Source: Ponticaulis koreensis DSM 19734
Lineage (GTDB): Bacteria; Pseudomonadota; Alphaproteobacteria; Caulobacterales; Hyphomonadaceae
Direction: 5' to 3'
DNA: 64,000 nt
Assembly (NCBI RefSeq): GCF_000420665.1
Contig: NZ_ATVJ01000001.1
Span: 992,001-1,056,000 of the forward strand
The translations under genes were made by a program, and so were the position numbers. The notes beneath the pieces are model-generated. The model was not told the DNA's origin. It did not search any database and was given only the letters and a program-made list of their open reading frames with translations. Within the stretch, counting starts at the first letter, position 1. Every line of letters begins with the position of its first letter. Positions 17,992 through 25,490 of this stretch are shown here, piece by piece.

Positions 17992-19407
17992 TCAACTGAG
18001 CTTTTTGCCGATTTCGATCACGGCATCAATCAGCAGGTCGAGATCAGAAAGCTGCGTCCGGTGATTGGTGATGTTTACCCGTATAGCCAGATGCCCGTTA
18101 ATGCGGGTGGTAGATGGCGCAGCTATGCCGTCTTCCTGCAGTCGGATGACGAGTTCCTGGTTCAGCGTATCCAGTGCCGCTTCGTCCAGACCCTCTGCAA
18201 CATAGCGGAAACAGCAAATATTGAGTCCCATATAGCTGAGCAGGTCTAGCTCTGGTTCTGTCTCGATCTTGCTGGCCAGATATCCGGCCTGTTCGATATT
18301 CTCATCGACGACTTGGCCCAGTTTTTCCGGGCCATGCTCGATGAGTTGGGTCCACACTTTCAGGGCGCGAAAGCCCCTTGAGAGTTCGGGGCCAAGATCG
18401 ACCGGCCATGGCAGGTCCGAACCGATGCCCCGTCCGGCATCGGCCAGATAATCAGGGCGGTCGGAAAATGCGCGCAACTGATGTTCGCGGTCACGTATGA
18501 GCACGCAACCCGCATCGTAATTCACCTGCATCCATTTATGGAAATCAAAGCCGATAGAATCGGCGAGCTCGATACCATTGAGCTTCCCGCGATGGCGATC
18601 GCTGAGTTGAAGCGCCGCCGCAAAAGCCGCATCGATGTGGTACCAGAGGCCTTCGCGCTTTGCGATTTCACCAACCGCGCGAAGATCATCAATCGCGCCG
18701 CGATTGACCGTGCCCGCTGTCGCGCAGACAACGAATGGTTGCCGGCCGGCCTCGCGATCCTCTGCGATAGCCGCTTTAAGTGCATCAGCGCGAATGCGCC
18801 CCATTTCGTCCTGCGGCAGTTTGCGAAGGCTGGCTTTGCCAAGCCCCAGCATATCGAAGGCACGCTCAAAACAGGCGTGAACGCCCTGCGAGGCATAGCC
18901 GATGAGTTCTGGCCCGCTGCGAACGCCGTCAGCGCCGATGGTGAAAGCAGTCGCGACGTCGCGCGCCGTTTTCAGGCCGATCAGCGTTGCCATGCTCGTG
19001 CCGGTTGTAATAAGACCGGAGCCGGTTTCCGGCAGGCCGAAAAGCTCCAGACACCAATCAATGACTGCCCGTTCAACGCGGATTGCTGCGTGATTGCGCC
19101 CGCCGCAGTTTGCGTTGAGCGTCGAGGCGACCATATCCGCCAACAGGCCAGATGGCGTTCCCGCGCCATGCACCCATCCAAAAAAGCGAGGATGGGAATT
19201 GCCAACGCCAAAGGGCAGAAGAGATTTCAGAGCAGTATCGGGCGTGCTTCCGCCTTTACCGGAAATCTGAGGCAGTTCCAGATCGTCCGGATGACGCCAG
19301 ACCGGCCCCTCCCGATACGACTCCATCTCATCGAGCACGGTTTCCAGCATGTCGCGGGCTCTGGCGCGAAAGGCCTGCCAGTCGTCCGGATCGAGAGTGT
19401 GCGTCAT
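17992..19407 (-). CDS. PLP-dependent group II decarboxylase
   Basis: 471-residue member of the aromatic-amino-acid/glutamate decarboxylase family. The PLP-binding lysine lies in GFDFHKWMQV, and HIDAAFAAALQL carries the aspartate that contacts the PLP ring. SHPRFFGWVHGAG and GLITTGTSMATLIGLKTAR are typical of the bacterial aromatic decarboxylase-like group. The ATG at 19407 opens at a normal family N-terminus (MTHTLDPDDW). The substrate cannot be fixed: tryptophan, tyrosine, DOPA, or a nonstandard amino acid are all possible. It is convergent with ahcY. Confidence 0.82.
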   Translation of the reverse strand: MTHTLDPDDWQAFRARARDMLETVLDEMESYREGPVWRHPDDLELPQISGKGGSTPDTALKSLLPFGVGNSHPRFFGWVHGAGTPSGLLADMVASTLNANCGGRNHAAIRVERAVIDWCLELFGLPETGSGLITTGTSMATLIGLKTARDVATAFTIGADGVRSGPELIGYASQGVHACFERAFDMLGLGKASLRKLPQDEMGRIRADALKAAIAEDREAGRQPFVVCATAGTVNRGAIDDLRAVGEIAKREGLWYHIDAAFAAALQLSDRHRGKLNGIELADSIGFDFHKWMQVNYDAGCVLIRDREHQLRAFSDRPDYLADAGRGIGSDLPWPVDLGPELSRGFRALKVWTQLIEHGPEKLGQVVDENIEQAGYLASKIETEPELDLLSYMGLNICCFRYVAEGLDEAALDTLNQELVIRLQEDGIAAPSTTRINGHLAIRVNITNHRTQLSDLDLLIDAVIEIGKKLS

Positions 19408-19547
19408 GAATGTGCCTGTGAGGTGACTTCGTCGAAACCGCTGTCTAGCGTTCACATATCCGTGAAGACAACAGCTGAGTGCCAAACTAAGTCGCCTTGC
19501 TCCGCCGGAAAGACGTGATCTACTCAGGTTTGAGTGAGGAGACCTGC

Positions 19548-20135
19548 ATGGACGACTTCAAACGCTGGACGATAACGCGCCGTGATACCGAATACGAAAA
19601 TCCGTGGATTCGGGTAGACCATAGCGAGGTGATCGCCCCAACCGGCGCTGACGGCATTTACGGCACTGTTCACTTCAAAAATCTGGCAATCGGGATATTC
19701 CCGATTGATCAAGACGGCTTCACCTGGATTGTCGGCCAGACCCGTTTTGTCTTTGATGCCTATAGCTGGGAACTGCCACAAGGCGGCGGGCCACGCGGTG
19801 AGCCGCCGGTAGACACGGCGCAGCGTGAGCTATCTGAGGAGTGTAATCTGGCCGCGGAAGACTTCATTCCGCTATTTGAAAATCTTCAGGTCTCCAACTG
19901 TATTACAGACGAAATCGGCCATGCCTTTATTGCACATGGTTTGTCGGCGAGGTCCGGAACGCCGGATGATACCGAAGAGCTTACGGTGCGTCGTATCCCT
20001 GTTTGCCGACTGATCGAGATGATCGAGGCAGGCGAGATCAGGGACATGTTTACTGTCATGATGGTCGCGCGGGCCTGTCAGCTTGCCGCGATGGGCAAGC
20101 TTCCAGAAGACATTGCGCGCCATTTCCGGTTCTAG
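19548..20135 (+). CDS. Nudix hydrolase
   Basis: 195-residue protein with a Nudix box: GGPRGE, then 7 residues, then RELSEECNL. The usual glycine of the REUxEExGU core is Asn here, but the metal-binding REL-SEE core is intact. Size and layout (a beta-rich N-terminus with NPWIRVDHSEVIAP) resemble the ADP-ribose pyrophosphatase subgroup; the substrate is uncertain. The ATG at 19548 has GAGGAG upstream and is preferred to an earlier codon at 19497. It is divergent from the decarboxylase gene and 6 bases from the end of the convergent GyrI-like gene. Confidence 0.82.
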   Translation: MDDFKRWTITRRDTEYENPWIRVDHSEVIAPTGADGIYGTVHFKNLAIGIFPIDQDGFTWIVGQTRFVFDAYSWELPQGGGPRGEPPVDTAQRELSEECNLAAEDFIPLFENLQVSNCITDEIGHAFIAHGLSARSGTPDDTEELTVRRIPVCRLIEMIEAGEIRDMFTVMMVARACQLAAMGKLPEDIARHFRF

Positions 20136-20141
20136 GAGCGG

Positions 20142-20609
20142 CTATTTTACCGCGTGATAAACCTCTGTGCGGCAAGTTTCCGGATCAACAGTTGTCGGAT
20201 CATCAACATAGATTTCCCAGACCGGCATTGCCTTGGTCAGGCCCTCTTTTTCAGTCGCGTCCCAGATGTCTTTATGGGTCTGGTTCAGGTTGGCGTAAGA
20301 GCCGACATGGGTTGCCATCATCACATCGCAAACCGGGATTACGCCCACCTTGATGCTGCCCGTGGCTTTCGAGGCGTCTTCTGAGTTGATCAGAAAACCA
20401 GCGCGAAACGGCATGGTGTCGCCCGTTGGCATCTCTGCATAGAGAGACATCGGCATGCTGGCGGGTGCGATATTGTTCTGGCCGAGGAAGGTGTAGACCT
20501 CGCCAAAGCCCGTCGCCATCGCGTTTGAAATCTCTTCCGGAGAAAACTCCGGCGCGCGTTCGACATACAGATATGTCTGCGCGGGCAGCGTTTTGCGTTT
20601 GATCTCCAT
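20142..20609 (-). CDS. GyrI-like/AraC effector-binding-domain protein
   Basis: 155-residue stand-alone protein resembling the SOUL/GyrI-like small-molecule-binding fold: YLYVERAPEFSPEEISNAM, then GAIP-like PASMPMSLY, a DTMPFRAGFLI strand, and the C-terminal VWEIYVDDPTTVDPETCRTEVYHAV typical of effector-binding domains. There is no DNA-binding part. Such proteins bind or hydrolyse small ligands; the ligand here is unknown. The ATG at 20609 has GGGAGG upstream. It lies downstream of the 255-residue hypothetical gene with a 65-base gap. Confidence 0.65.
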   Translation of the reverse strand: MEIKRKTLPAQTYLYVERAPEFSPEEISNAMATGFGEVYTFLGQNNIAPASMPMSLYAEMPTGDTMPFRAGFLINSEDASKATGSIKVGVIPVCDVMMATHVGSYANLNQTHKDIWDATEKEGLTKAMPVWEIYVDDPTTVDPETCRTEVYHAVK

Positions 20610-20674
20610 ATCGTCCCTCCCAACAGAGACGGAAGTAAAATGCCAGAAAGCGATCTTGGCAAGTTTGACGGAAT

Positions 20675-21442
20675 TCAGCGCATGCGACCGCACAGGGCGG
20701 CAATGCCCTCTGCGGCGTTGTATGCGGCCCAGTGAAGGGTGATCAGATCTTCCGTCTCATTAGGCGGGGCGCCTTGCGTGGTTTCGGGTGGTGGTCGCCA
20801 GTCTTTCAGCGGCAGAAACAGGTTCGCCGGTCTTGTGATAACTGGCGTGGCGCGAACAGCTTTTTGCCGCGATACGATCATCCCTGCCCAGATCGCGGCG
20901 AGCTTGTCCGCGCGGTCATCGATTTCGGCTCTGATGATTTTGAGCCTCTCAATGCGCGCCAGAAGGATATCGCAGGAAAGTACGTCGTCATTCCTTGCGC
21001 GCCGTTGCGGCGTTCGCGTTACCTTCAGGGATGGTGTAGCTTTGGCTGGTCCTGCTTCGCTCGGCATGGATACGGAGAATCCGGGCGGCGCGGGATCGCG
21101 CTTTTGTATGCCACGCAGTGCCGCAAACGGATGAAGGGGTGGTTCGGGTGTCCGGCTGGTTCGCGCAGGCGCGCCATTCAGGCCAAATGGGCGCGGGGTA
21201 ATTTCGCCCTGTCGCAGGCGTTCGAAGACCGCCAGAATGATCGCGCACCGCAAAAAGTGTTCGGCCCGTACAACCATGCTGGTCAGTCTTCTGACGTCAT
21301 AGCGAAACAGGCGCGGTGTACCGTCCTCATCAAAAATGCCCCAGTCGTCGGCGAAACAGGCTGCCAGCTGAATATAATGGCTGATGCGCAATTTTAGCGC
21401 GGAGAGCGTTTCGCTCGCATATCTGATCGGCCCGGTAAGCAT
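20675..21442 (-). CDS. Hypothetical protein, 255 aa
   Basis: No family recognised. It has a helical N-terminal part (about 1-85) and a helical C-terminal part (about 155-255), separated by a Pro/Arg/Ser-rich linker (about 85-150) that looks disordered. There is no signal peptide; a weak hydrophobic stretch (FLRCAIILAVFERL) is probably a buried helix rather than a membrane segment. The frame is open over its whole length without competition. It is divergent from trmD across 264 bases. Confidence 0.5.
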   Translation of the reverse strand: MLTGPIRYASETLSALKLRISHYIQLAACFADDWGIFDEDGTPRLFRYDVRRLTSMVVRAEHFLRCAIILAVFERLRQGEITPRPFGLNGAPARTSRTPEPPLHPFAALRGIQKRDPAPPGFSVSMPSEAGPAKATPSLKVTRTPQRRARNDDVLSCDILLARIERLKIIRAEIDDRADKLAAIWAGMIVSRQKAVRATPVITRPANLFLPLKDWRPPPETTQGAPPNETEDLITLHWAAYNAAEGIAALCGRMR

Positions 21443-21579
21443 GGCCAGAGGTTAAGGGTGGAAATGGTGGGGTGGGATTGTTTCAGAGATGCGATGCTCG
21501 TGTCAGGTAATTAAAAGTGCCTGCGGCTCAGGTCACTTGCGCCTGAACAGTCGCCTATGATGGTTGTTTCTTTATGTGT

Positions 21580-21706
21580 GCTCGGCTAAGAGGTTCGCCA
21601 TTCGGCTCGCCCCGCCTGCGCCCAGCCCAGTCGGGCTGTTGGAGCCTCTGCACGAGCACCGCGAAGGCGCAGAACGCCCGAGTGAAACGAGGAACAGCGT
21701 TCGAGC
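21580..21706 (+). promoter_or_regulatory. Structured leader upstream of trmD
   Basis: The 127 bases before trmD contain several nested complementary segments: CAGCCC/GGGCTG (21623-21638, 4-base loop), TGCGCC/GGCGCA (21617-21622 with 21666-21671), GAACGC/GCGTTC (21672-21677 with 21697-21702) and GCTCG/CGAGC (21580-21584 with 21702-21706). Not all can form at once. This suggests a folded 5' leader that may regulate trmD-rplS; no known riboswitch is recognised. Confidence 0.4.
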
Positions 21707-22408
21707 ATGACTTACAAAACCTCCATACTCACGCTCTTTCCGGAGGCCTTTCCGGGCATACTCGGCACGTCTATTATCGGTCGGGCGCTGGAAAATGACA
21801 TTTGGTCGCTAGAAACACTGGACATTCGCGCATTTTCTGATCATAAGCACCGTTCCGTTGACGACACCCCTGCCGGGGGCGGTGCTGGTATGGTACTGCG
21901 GCCCGATGTGGTGGCGGCAACAATTGATGCGGTTGATCGAGAAGACCGACCGCTCATTTATCTGAGCCCGAGAGGTAAAACGCTTACTCAGGCCCGGGTG
22001 CGAGAGTTATCTCAGTCCCCGGGAGTTATACTGATTTGCGGACGCTTTGAAGGCCTGGATGAGCGCGTGATCGAAGCGCGCGGCATTGAGGAAGTCAGTA
22101 TCGGGGATTATATCCTCGCTGGCGGTGAGGTGGCAGCCATGGTCCTTCTTGAGGCGGCTGTCAGGCTTCTTCCGGGTGTCGCGGGAAATGATCTCTCGCT
22201 CGAAGAGGAAAGTTTCGAGTCCGGCTTGCTCGAATATCCTCACTATACGCGACCGCGCGTGTGGGAGGATCGGGCAATTCCGGACGTATTGCTGTCGGGT
22301 AATCATGGCGCTGTTGAGAAATGGCGACGCGAAAAAGCCGAAGAGCTGACAAAGGTTCGCCGACCAGATCTCTGGAAGGCACACATGGAACGTAAAGAGC
22401 AAGGCTGA
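21707..22408 (+). CDS. trmD: tRNA (guanine37-N1)-methyltransferase
   Basis: Methylates G37 of tRNAs to prevent frameshifting, using SAM in a trefoil-knot site. The 233-residue protein has the N-terminal [12 protein letters not shown] block, [17 protein letters not shown], the knot motifs [10 protein letters not shown] and [13 protein letters not shown], and [14 protein letters not shown]. rplS follows after 32 bases. In most bacteria rimM and rpsP precede trmD; here the preceding gene is unrelated and on the other strand, so this is a separate trmD-rplS unit with its own leader. Confidence 0.95.
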   Translation: MTYKTSILTLFPEAFPGILGTSIIGRALENDIWSLETLDIRAFSDHKHRSVDDTPAGGGAGMVLRPDVVAATIDAVDREDRPLIYLSPRGKTLTQARVRELSQSPGVILICGRFEGLDERVIEARGIEEVSIGDYILAGGEVAAMVLLEAAVRLLPGVAGNDLSLEEESFESGLLEYPHYTRPRVWEDRAIPDVLLSGNHGAVEKWRREKAEELTKVRRPDLWKAHMERKEQG

Positions 22409-22440
22409 GAAGCCTGGTTTGAAAGGCCGGAGTAAAGAAG

Positions 22441-22986
22441 ATGACGAACATCATCGCAGAGCTTGAAGCAGAAGAGATTGCCCGCGTTGCTGGCGACAAA
22501 GAGATCCCGCACTTTTCTCCGGGTGACACGCTGACAGTAAACGTACGCATCAAAGAGGGCGAGCGTGAGCGCGTTCAGCGTTACGAAGGCGTTTGCATTG
22601 CACGTTCCGGCGGTGGCCTGAACGAGAGCTTCACAGTTCGCAAGATTTCTTTCGGTGAAGGCGTTGAGCGTGTATTCCCGCTTTACTCCCCGAACATTGA
22701 AAGCATCGAAGTGAAGCGTAAGGGTAAAGTTCGCCGTGCGAAGCTTTACTACCTGCGTGACCGTCGCGGTAAATCTGCTCGTATCGCTGAGCGTACATCT
22801 GGCCACGGCATTGAAGTTCGCGAAAACATCCTCGGCAAAACCGAGCGTAAGCGTAAGAACGAAGCAGCTAAAGCTGAGCGTAAAGCAGCAGCAGCTGAAG
22901 CACGTGCAGCAGCGGCTAAAGCTAAAGCGGCTGAAGAAGCAGCGGCAGCAGCAGCGGCTGAAAACACTGAGGGCGGCGAAGAGTAG
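22441..22986 (+). CDS. rplS: 50S ribosomal protein L19 with extended C-terminal tail
   Basis: L19 sits at the 30S-50S interface. The first 125 residues or so are canonical ([33 protein letters not shown] in pieces, [29 protein letters not shown]). The protein continues to 181 residues with an Ala/Lys/Glu-rich tail that is probably a charged helix, about 50 residues beyond the usual length. The codons are those of a highly expressed gene. The tail seems to be a lineage feature. A strong terminator follows. Confidence 0.96.
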   Translation: MTNIIAELEAEEIARVAGDKEIPHFSPGDTLTVNVRIKEGERERVQRYEGVCIARSGGGLNESFTVRKISFGEGVERVFPLYSPNIESIEVKRKGKVRRAKLYYLRDRRGKSARIAERTSGHGIEVRENILGKTERKRKNEAAKAERKAAAAEARAAAAKAKAAEEAAAAAAAENTEGGEE

Positions 22987-23015
22987 ATCTTTCGCATCGC
23001 GTCAGTGAGAATTTG

Positions 23016-23046
23016 AAAGGGCGGTCCTAACGGGCCGCCTTTTTTG
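23016..23046 (+). terminator. Rho-independent terminator after rplS
   Basis: AAAGGGCGGTCC pairs with GGGCCGCCTTTT (12 pairs including wobbles, loop TAAC) and runs into a T tract. It ends the trmD-rplS transcript. Confidence 0.85.
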
Positions 23047-23150
23047 TTTGAATTCAATGCTGTTCGGGCTGCCAATTATGGTTGACGTGGCGGCAACCAT
23101 GAATTCACATAGCGATATGCCAAAGGGGCATATGCATATGGGGCATTAAA

Positions 23151-23573
23151 ATGGGCATTATGAAAGAATTCAAAGAATTCGCGATGAAGGGTAATGTTGT
23201 CGACATGGCTGTCGGTTTCATTCTCGGCGGCGCGTTTTCTACAATCGTAAAGTCTCTGGTCAACGACGTTATCATGCCGCCAATCGGACTGGCGCTTGGT
23301 GGTGTTGATTTCGCGAACCTGAAAGTCGTTCTGAAAGAGGCTGTGATGAACGGCGAGGAAGTCGTGACAGAGGCGGTTTCTATCAATTACGGCATGTTCA
23401 TCAACAATGTGATTTCCTTCATCATTGTTGCAGCATGTCTGTTCTTCATCATCAAAGCGATGAACTCACTGAAGAAAAAAGAAGAAGAAGCGCCAGCAGA
23501 GCCTGAAGCGCCGCCGCCACCACCGCGTGAGCAGGTTCTGCTTGAAGAGATCCGCGATCTTCTGAAGAAGTAA
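23151..23573 (+). CDS. mscL: Large-conductance mechanosensitive channel
   Basis: 140-residue inner-membrane channel that opens under hypo-osmotic shock. It shows the N-terminal amphipathic helix [26 protein letters not shown] (in parts: [16 protein letters not shown]), pore helix TM1, a periplasmic loop, TM2 ([22 protein letters not shown]) and a cytoplasmic coiled end. An acidic-proline stretch ([15 protein letters not shown]) precedes the last helix. An ATG at 23160 could be an alternative start. It is transcribed alone and closed by a terminator. Confidence 0.95.
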   Translation: MGIMKEFKEFAMKGNVVDMAVGFILGGAFSTIVKSLVNDVIMPPIGLALGGVDFANLKVVLKEAVMNGEEVVTEAVSINYGMFINNVISFIIVAACLFFIIKAMNSLKKKEEEAPAEPEAPPPPPREQVLLEEIRDLLKK

Positions 23574-23594
23574 GCGCAACGTCTCACGACAAAC

Positions 23595-23631
23595 AAAAAA
23601 CGCGGCCTTTTGCAGGCCGCGTTTTCTTTTG
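23595..23631 (+). terminator. Rho-independent terminator after mscL
   Basis: Perfect stem CGCGGCCT/AGGCCGCG flanked by A and T runs (AAAAAA before, TTTTCTTTT after), loop of 5. It lies 21 bases after the mscL stop and could work in both directions, since the convergent gene ends close by. Confidence 0.88.
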
Positions 23632-23647
23632 GATGCTCTCTCGTGGG

Positions 23648-24421
23648 CTATTTCACATACTCGACGAAGAACTGGTCCGTATTGCCGCGAATATTTGGCG
23701 CAAACACGTTGGTCGTGCCGTTATCGAGCGGATTTGCGAACATGTCAGAGCTTTCGCCGAGCCGAAGACCCGCAGATGTTGCCATCTCATAGATAATGTT
23801 CGGATCGATGCGGTGGGTATCGCCGCCGGTAGATGGGGGTGCGCCAGCGGGCGCGACATGGTCAATCACATAGAGCCGGCCACCCGGTGCCAGAATGCGG
23901 TAGATTTCAGCGAATGAACCGGACGGATCGCCCAGCCCGTCAGGCGCATTGTCCGGCGTGTACCAGAGCTCGTGTGGTCCCTGAAACCAGGTGACGACGT
24001 CAACGGAGCCCGACGGCACGTCGCGCATCGCATCAAAATCTGATTCCAGATAGGTGACATTGGCTGGTAGTGAGGTAAAGCGAGGTGGCAGGTCGCCTTC
24101 CCAATAAGCAGAAAACGGTGCTGGGTTTTGCATGTAGACCTGACCCTCAGGGCCAACTACGCTCGCGAGGAATGGTGTAAAGTAACCACCGCCTGCTTCC
24201 ATCTCGACGACTGTGTCGCCGATCTTCAATTCCATAAATGAGAGCGTTTCAACCGGCTTGCGGATGGCGTCACGCTCTAGGTCGGCTTCAAGGCGGCCCT
24301 GCGCGGCGAGTGCGGCCGTATAGACAGCCTGATAGTCAATCGGCGGCGGTGGTGGCTCGGATGTTGCGCAAGCGGCAACGGCAAGCGCGCTCGCGGCGGT
24401 CAGCAGAGTAGTAAGTTTCAT
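23648..24421 (-). CDS. Lipoprotein with class I methyltransferase fold (paralogue 1)
   Basis: 257 residues. The signal peptide ends in a lipobox with the cysteine in VAACATS (about residue 18), so the protein is probably lipid-anchored outside the cytoplasm. The mature part is a predicted Rossmann methyltransferase: VVEMEAGGGYFT stands at motif I, and SVDVVTWFQGPHELWYTPD at motif IV/post-IV, then LAPGGRLYVIDHV. A SAM-using enzyme outside the cytoplasm has no obvious cofactor supply, so the activity is unclear. The next gene upstream encodes a clear paralogue. It is convergent with mscL. Confidence 0.75.
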   Translation of the reverse strand: MKLTTLLTAASALAVAACATSEPPPPPIDYQAVYTAALAAQGRLEADLERDAIRKPVETLSFMELKIGDTVVEMEAGGGYFTPFLASVVGPEGQVYMQNPAPFSAYWEGDLPPRFTSLPANVTYLESDFDAMRDVPSGSVDVVTWFQGPHELWYTPDNAPDGLGDPSGSFAEIYRILAPGGRLYVIDHVAPAGAPPSTGGDTHRIDPNIIYEMATSAGLRLGESSDMFANPLDNGTTNVFAPNIRGNTDQFFVEYVK

Positions 24422-24509
24422 CGATGTCCCTCCAGCTAGTCAGCGAAGTTTAGCATGACACAGCTGGAGCATATCTCACATAGGCGTGAAAGGCCGGAAC
24501 GGAGAATTC

Positions 24510-25277
24510 TTACGGCTTCTCATATCGGATGAGGAACTGATCTGTCCGTCCACGGATTTCAGGCGTGAACACATTGAGTGTCCTGTCGTCGTCCGGATTG
24601 GAGAAGAGATCGGATCGGGCGACTTCCACAAATCCTGCAGTCTCGGCAAAGCCATCGACGAGTGCAGATGCAATTCGGTGTGTGTCTCCGCCGGTTGTAG
24701 CAGGTGCGCCTTCAGGCGCTTCGTGATCCAGCAGGATGAGGCTTCCGCTAGGCCGCATGACGCGGAAAATCTCGGCAAAGGTTTCGTCCGGATCGCCAAA
24801 GCCTTCCGGGCGATCATCCGGTGTAAACCAGAGCTCGTGTGGGCCGAGCATCCATGTGACCACATCGACCGAGTCGCTCGGCACGGCGCTCATATCGTAG
24901 AAGTCGGCAATGAGCAGCTCAACCTGATCTGGCAGGCTGTTATTGGCCATTCGCGGATGGGTGTCCGTGTCCCAGAATTGGATGAAGTTGGCAGGCGCCT
25001 GCAGATAAACATGCCCGTCTTCGCCAACGACATGGGCGATCATCGTGGTGAAATAACCGTTTCCGGCTTCCATTTCGAGAACGGTGTCGCCGGGCTGAAT
25101 GCCAGTGAATTCCAGCACCTCAACCGGTTTGCGCATCGGGTCGCGTATGCGGTCTTCATCGGTTCGGTTCTCAAGGTTCAGTACGTCTGAATAGGGAAAT
25201 GGCGCGCTCTCCCCGGCAGCAAAAGCCGCGCCTGAAAGAGCGGTAGCGCCCGCTATAGCGATGATAAGTGATTTCAT
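24510..25277 (-). CDS. Exported class I methyltransferase-fold protein (paralogue 2)
   Basis: 255 residues with a cleavable signal peptide (AIAGATALSGAAFA-A) instead of the lipobox of its neighbour. Shared blocks with paralogue 1 include RKPVE, EMEAGNGYFT, VDVVTW-LGPHELWFTPD, TGGDTHRI and the C-terminal IRGRTDQF. The pair probably arose by tandem duplication. The ATG at 25277 has GGAGGG upstream; an in-frame extension to 25337 would bury the signal peptide. Both genes read in the same direction with an 88-base gap and may be one transcript. Function unknown. Confidence 0.75.
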   Translation of the reverse strand: MKSLIIAIAGATALSGAAFAAGESAPFPYSDVLNLENRTDEDRIRDPMRKPVEVLEFTGIQPGDTVLEMEAGNGYFTTMIAHVVGEDGHVYLQAPANFIQFWDTDTHPRMANNSLPDQVELLIADFYDMSAVPSDSVDVVTWMLGPHELWFTPDDRPEGFGDPDETFAEIFRVMRPSGSLILLDHEAPEGAPATTGGDTHRIASALVDGFAETAGFVEVARSDLFSNPDDDRTLNVFTPEIRGRTDQFLIRYEKP

Positions 25278-25490
25278 GTCCAGCCCTCCGGTATATTGCG
25301 TCAGCCTAAACCGAGGGTGCGCTGCGCCGCTGTACACAAGCGCGTGACGTTCCTTACTTCTGCGTAGGAAACCTTACGGGCTGCCGCTTCAGCAGGCAGC
25401 GGCCGCGCGCTCAATCACATGGGCGTAACAAGGCTCGACAGGGTGAATGGCCTCTGTCTAACTTCCGGCATGATCGTCTGGGGAGTGACT

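Noticed and set aside
18481-19518. 345-codon open frame on the plus strand opposite the PLP decarboxylase gene
   Set aside because: It is the antisense shadow of a gene with clear catalytic motifs; its translation has no recognisable domain and no ribosome site.
21574-21798. 74-codon frame overlapping the start of trmD
   Set aside because: It lies in the structured leader and runs out of frame into trmD, without a ribosome site; its overlap with the strong trmD signal argues against it.
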